Assembly: GCA_021767245.1 (NCBI GenBank)
Contig: JAASTO010000101.1
Coordinates: 1 to 8,776 of the forward strand
Reading direction: 5' to 3'
Length of the DNA stretch: 8,776 nt
Origin: Balneolaceae bacterium
GTDB lineage: Bacteria; Bacteroidota; Rhodothermia; Balneolales; Balneolaceae
Positions 7,186 to 8,776 of this stretch are shown piece after piece. Each line of letters opens with the position of its first letter. Within the stretch, counting starts at the first letter, position 1. A program made the position numbers and the translations under genes. Below the pieces are notes generated by a model. It ran no database searches, was not told the origin of the DNA, and saw only the letters and a list, made by a program, of their open reading frames with translations.

Positions 7186-7217
7186 TGTTTTTGAATTAAA
7201 TAATTACGCAATACGGT

Positions 7218-7655
7218 ATGGACCTAAGTACTCCTTTTAGATCGCAATCTGTGGATGAAACCATTCGGGCCGGATCTGAGTTTGGTAAGCAACTCAGTGC
7301 CGGAGACGTGGTTTGCCTGACCGGTGATCTTGGAGCCGGCAAGACCCATTTTGTGAAAGGTGTAGCCTCACATTTTGGGGTGGATCCGGACAAGGTCCAT
7401 TCACCGACCTATACCCTGATCAACGAGTATCACGGGGATATGCCGGTGTACCATTTTGACTGTTACCGCCTTGAGCATGAAGAGGAAGCACTGGAGATCG
7501 GAGCCGAGGAATATTTTTACGGCGACGGCGTTTGTTTGGTCGAATGGCCAGAAAAGATCGGCTCTCTCATCCCCGACGATGCGATTTGGATCAAAATTTC
7601 ACATCTTTCGGGCACTGAACGCGAAATACATATTCATCAGAAGAACCCAGAGTGA
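7218..7655 (+). CDS. tsaE: TsaE, ATPase of the tRNA threonylcarbamoyladenosine (t6A) complex
   Basis: The 145-aa product has the normal TsaE length and motifs. The Walker A loop is GDLGAGKT (residues 36-43, K42). HSPTYTLINEY (61-71) is the family switch-like segment. HFDCYRL contains D81, the Walker-B-like position, and LVEWPEK (E109, W110) is the family C-terminal signature. TsaE hydrolyses ATP and helps the TsaB/TsaD partners transfer the threonylcarbamoyl group to adenosine 37 of ANN-decoding tRNAs. It acts in the cytoplasm and is usually essential. The ATG at 7218 is supported by a TAnnTTTG promoter element upstream. The stop codon overlaps the start of the next gene as TGATG, indicating translational coupling. 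Confidence 0.95.
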   Translation: MDLSTPFRSQSVDETIRAGSEFGKQLSAGDVVCLTGDLGAGKTHFVKGVASHFGVDPDKVHSPTYTLINEYHGDMPVYHFDCYRLEHEEEALEIGAEEYFYGDGVCLVEWPEKIGSLIPDDAIWIKISHLSGTEREIHIHQKNPE

Positions 7656-7942
7656 TGGCACTCTCCAAAAAACGAAAATTATCATACCGGCTGGACCTGC
7701 TTCCCGTGATCAAACCCTATCACCGGCGGGCGAATAATACCCTGAAAGCGGGTGACCTGGTCTATTATGGCCCCAGTCCGGAGTATTATGGCATCGGAGA
7801 GGTGGTTCAAACGGCCGAAAAAGTGTGTATGGTCGATTTCAGAGGAACAGGTGAGCTGGGTATCCATAAAGATGAAATGCTTTCTTCTTATCTCATTCCT
7901 ATTCATAAGCTGAATCTTTCCGGTGTTTTGAAAGGGCGGTGA
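7655..7942 (+). CDS. Small DUF3553-like/Tudor-like beta-barrel protein, function unknown
   Basis: This 95-aa protein starts at the ATG in the TGATG overlap with tsaE; a GTG one codon earlier is also in frame. The basic N-terminus (SKKRKLSYRLD, then KPYHRR) leads to a segment of small-barrel character: LKAGDLVYYGPSPEYYGIGE (residues 30-49), VVQTAEKVCMVDFRGTGELG, and a final SSYLIPI. The GDxVxx...GIGxVV...VDF pattern resembles DUF3553 and the C-terminal Tudor-like domain of UvrD/PcrA helicases, which bind nucleic acid or RNA polymerase. This is a pattern-level resemblance only. There is no signal peptide or membrane segment. Coupling to tsaE suggests a conserved partner role or simply a shared transcript. 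It is followed by repeat-rich DNA with no obvious terminator. Confidence 0.75.
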   Translation: MALSKKRKLSYRLDLLPVIKPYHRRANNTLKAGDLVYYGPSPEYYGIGEVVQTAEKVCMVDFRGTGELGIHKDEMLSSYLIPIHKLNLSGVLKGR

Positions 7943-8073
7943 GAATAGGGAACATTGAACACTCAACATTGAAATTTGGGGTTGATGTTGTTTTGTGTTT
8001 CCCAGGTTCTTCGGTTCCTAAGGATGACTCCCTTTATAGTTGGTTCTTAATTAATTCTTATCCATCCTTTTCG
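7943..8073. other. Repeat-rich spacer after the tsaE operon
   Basis: No gene is seen here. AACATTGAA occurs twice (7959-7967 area) within GGAACATTGAAC...CAACATTGAA, similar in style to the text just after porX (GGAATATTGAATAACGAA). The degraded element end at 8004-8030 follows, then AT-rich sequence up to repeat copy 1. Confidence 0.4.
8004..8030. repeat. Degraded right end of the 150-bp element
   Basis: The text AGGTTCTTCGG followed by CCTAAGGATGACTC matches the right ends of the two full copies (CTTTCGG...CCTCAAGATGACTC at 8197-8224; CAGGATGACTC at 8711-8721). No body or left end is recognisable upstream, so it looks like a truncated relic. Confidence 0.45.
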
Positions 8074-8222
8074 GTCATGCTGAGGGTACCCCCGAAGCAT
8101 CTTGCATAGCTAAGGTTTCCAACTAAGTCCGGCAACAATCTATACACTACAACTACTGTTGGTGCAAACAACATACATGCTTCGCTAAAAGCAAGATCTT
8201 TCGGAGGTATCCTCAAGATGAC
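8074..8222. repeat. Direct repeat copy 1 with terminal inverted repeats
   Basis: This 149-bp element has ends that are imperfect inverted repeats: 8074-8105 matches the reverse complement of 8191-8222 at 26 of 32 positions. The outer ends read GTCAT...ATGAC. Its first 112 bases match copy 2 (8565-8676) without gaps at 107 positions. A smaller internal inverted pair, CAACA/TGTTG (8133-8137, 8157-8161), lies in the conserved centre. The last 10 bases overlap the 3' end of the GIY-YIG gene. The structure is that of a MITE-like or REP-like element. Confidence 0.8.
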
Positions 8223-8545
8223 TCTGGGGGCAATGTTTTATATGGTGGCCACTCCCCAAGAACATTCTTATTCAATGAATTCCAATAAGGATTACGCTTT
8301 CTGATCAAATCTTCTTTCCACTTTCTGTTCTTCCCCTTTATCAATTTCTCTGCTTGAATAGCTTCATTCATGGTAGGAAAGGCTTCATACCAAATGAGAA
8401 GATAACAATAATACTTCCCTGCAAAGGATTTGGACGTACCGCGGTCCATGTAATGCTCTACAATCCTCCTTCTCAGATCATTGGTTACCCCGGTATAAAG
8501 TTTGGTCATTTTAGGATTGGTTACTATATATGTATAGGCTTTCAT
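8213..8545 (-). CDS. GIY-YIG nuclease family protein (YhbQ/UPF0213-like) inside repeat unit
   Basis: The 110-aa product carries a single GIY-YIG nuclease domain. YTYIVTNPKMTKLYTGVTND (residues 4-23) is the GIY-YIG core, in which the motifs read YIV and YTG; Y6 and Y17 are the likely core tyrosines. R26/R27 in LRRRIVEH provide the conserved arginine, and E66 in AIQAEKLIKG is the likely metal-binding glutamate. NPYWNSL matches the family C-terminal signature. Family members cut DNA through one metal ion; the target here is unknown. The frame is open up to 8665, but that extension is translated from repeat sequence, so ATG 8545 is preferred. The leader is AT-rich (GCTAAATAAAATAAAAAAG on the plus strand). 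The stop codon and final residues (PPESS) fall in or beside the arm of repeat copy 1, and copy 2 begins 19 bases upstream of the start. Confidence 0.85.
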   Translation of the reverse strand: MKAYTYIVTNPKMTKLYTGVTNDLRRRIVEHYMDRGTSKSFAGKYYCYLLIWYEAFPTMNEAIQAEKLIKGKNRKWKEDLIRKRNPYWNSLNKNVLGEWPPYKTLPPESS

Positions 8546-8564
8546 AGCTAAATAAAATAAAAAA

Positions 8565-8719
8565 GTCATTCTGAGGGTACTCCCGAAGAACCTTGCATAG
8601 CTAAGGTTTCCAACTAAGCCCGGCAACAATCTATACACTACAACTACTGTTGGTGCAAACAACATACATGCTTCGCAAAAGGCGAGGTCCTTCTCCGCCA
8701 GTTGGCGGATCAGGATGAC
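8565..8719. repeat. Direct repeat copy 2, with altered right end
   Basis: This 155-bp copy is in the same orientation as copy 1, 491 bases away. Identity is 107 of 112 over the left and central part; the left ends match at 28 of 32. The right end differs: the expected CGGAGGTATCCTCA-like stretch is replaced by another palindrome (8694-8709), after which CAGGATGAC returns to the common end. It lies just upstream of the GIY-YIG gene and could carry its promoter, although no clear element is visible. Confidence 0.8.
8694..8709. repeat. Inverted repeat TCCGCC-AGTT-GGCGGA within copy 2
   Basis: Six-base perfect arms (8694-8699 and 8704-8709) enclose the loop AGTT. The hairpin interrupts the right terminal repeat of copy 2 and is absent from copy 1, which suggests a small palindrome inserted into or replaced part of the older element. 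Confidence 0.55.
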
Positions 8720-8776
8720 TCTTTGGTTGTTTTTGTTTCCATTGAAAACTGATTGGTCTTTTTAGATAACATCCAC

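Larger units (their letters stand above)
6414..7217. other. Gene-free region packed with palindromic repeats
   Basis: No convincing protein or RNA gene was found in these 804 bases. Short open frames here encode proline/arginine-rich strings typical of translated repeats. The region instead contains a run of unrelated hairpins and palindromes (6437-6457, 6515-6531, 6688-6707, 6718-6732, 6850-6909, 6965-6984, 7025-7045, 7080-7123), ending with a hairpin plus promoter before tsaE. It looks like a site where small repeat elements have accumulated between two genes that are commonly neighbours. The individual elements are listed separately. Confidence 0.7.

Noticed and set aside
8546..8665. N-terminal extension of the GIY-YIG frame to 8665
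   Set aside because: The extra 40 codons lie mostly in repeat copy 2, and the nuclease domain begins right after the ATG at 8545.

Overview
The window looks like a chromosomal segment from a member of the Bacteroidota/Balneolota/Rhodothermota group. The main reason is the PorX-type response regulator fused to a PglZ (alkaline-phosphatase superfamily) domain, which is typical of bacteria with a type IX secretion system (T9SS). Supporting signs are a TAnnTTTG-like promoter element, weak Shine-Dalgarno sites, moderate GC, and many short palindromic repeats between genes. The exact genus cannot be read from the sequence.

Layout. Positions 1-1418 (minus strand) hold the N-terminal part of an exported zinc-metallopeptidase-like protein that runs off the left edge. 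Divergent from it are two overlapping RNA-modification genes: a TrhO-type tRNA U34 hydroxylase (1505-2455) and an RluA-family pseudouridine synthase (2442-3335), the second probably started by TTG within the end of the first. A long palindrome containing four CTTGCAC tandem copies separates these from a convergent alpha/beta hydrolase (3413-4201, minus). Divergent from the hydrolase is a membrane-anchored ComEA-like helix-hairpin-helix protein (4290-4850), followed after 21 bases by porX (4872-6413). An 800-base stretch without genes (6414-7217) holds at least eight separate hairpins or palindromes, including a perfect 44-base one. Then come tsaE (7218-7655) and a small DUF3553-like protein (7655-7942) that overlaps it as TGATG.

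The right end (7943-8776) is repeat-dominated. Two direct copies of a roughly 150-bp element with imperfect terminal inverted repeats flank a 110-aa GIY-YIG nuclease on the minus strand. The nuclease stop codon lies inside one copy. A degraded third right end lies just to the left.

How it fits together. Most genes are housekeeping: tRNA/rRNA modification (trhO, rluA-type, tsaE), DNA handling (comEA-like) and secretion control (porX). The exported peptidase could be a T9SS client, but the C-terminal sorting domain that would show this lies outside the window. The most interesting part is the repeat/GIY-YIG unit, which may be a small mobile or repeat-propagating system. The palindrome cluster between porX and tsaE also deserves attention.
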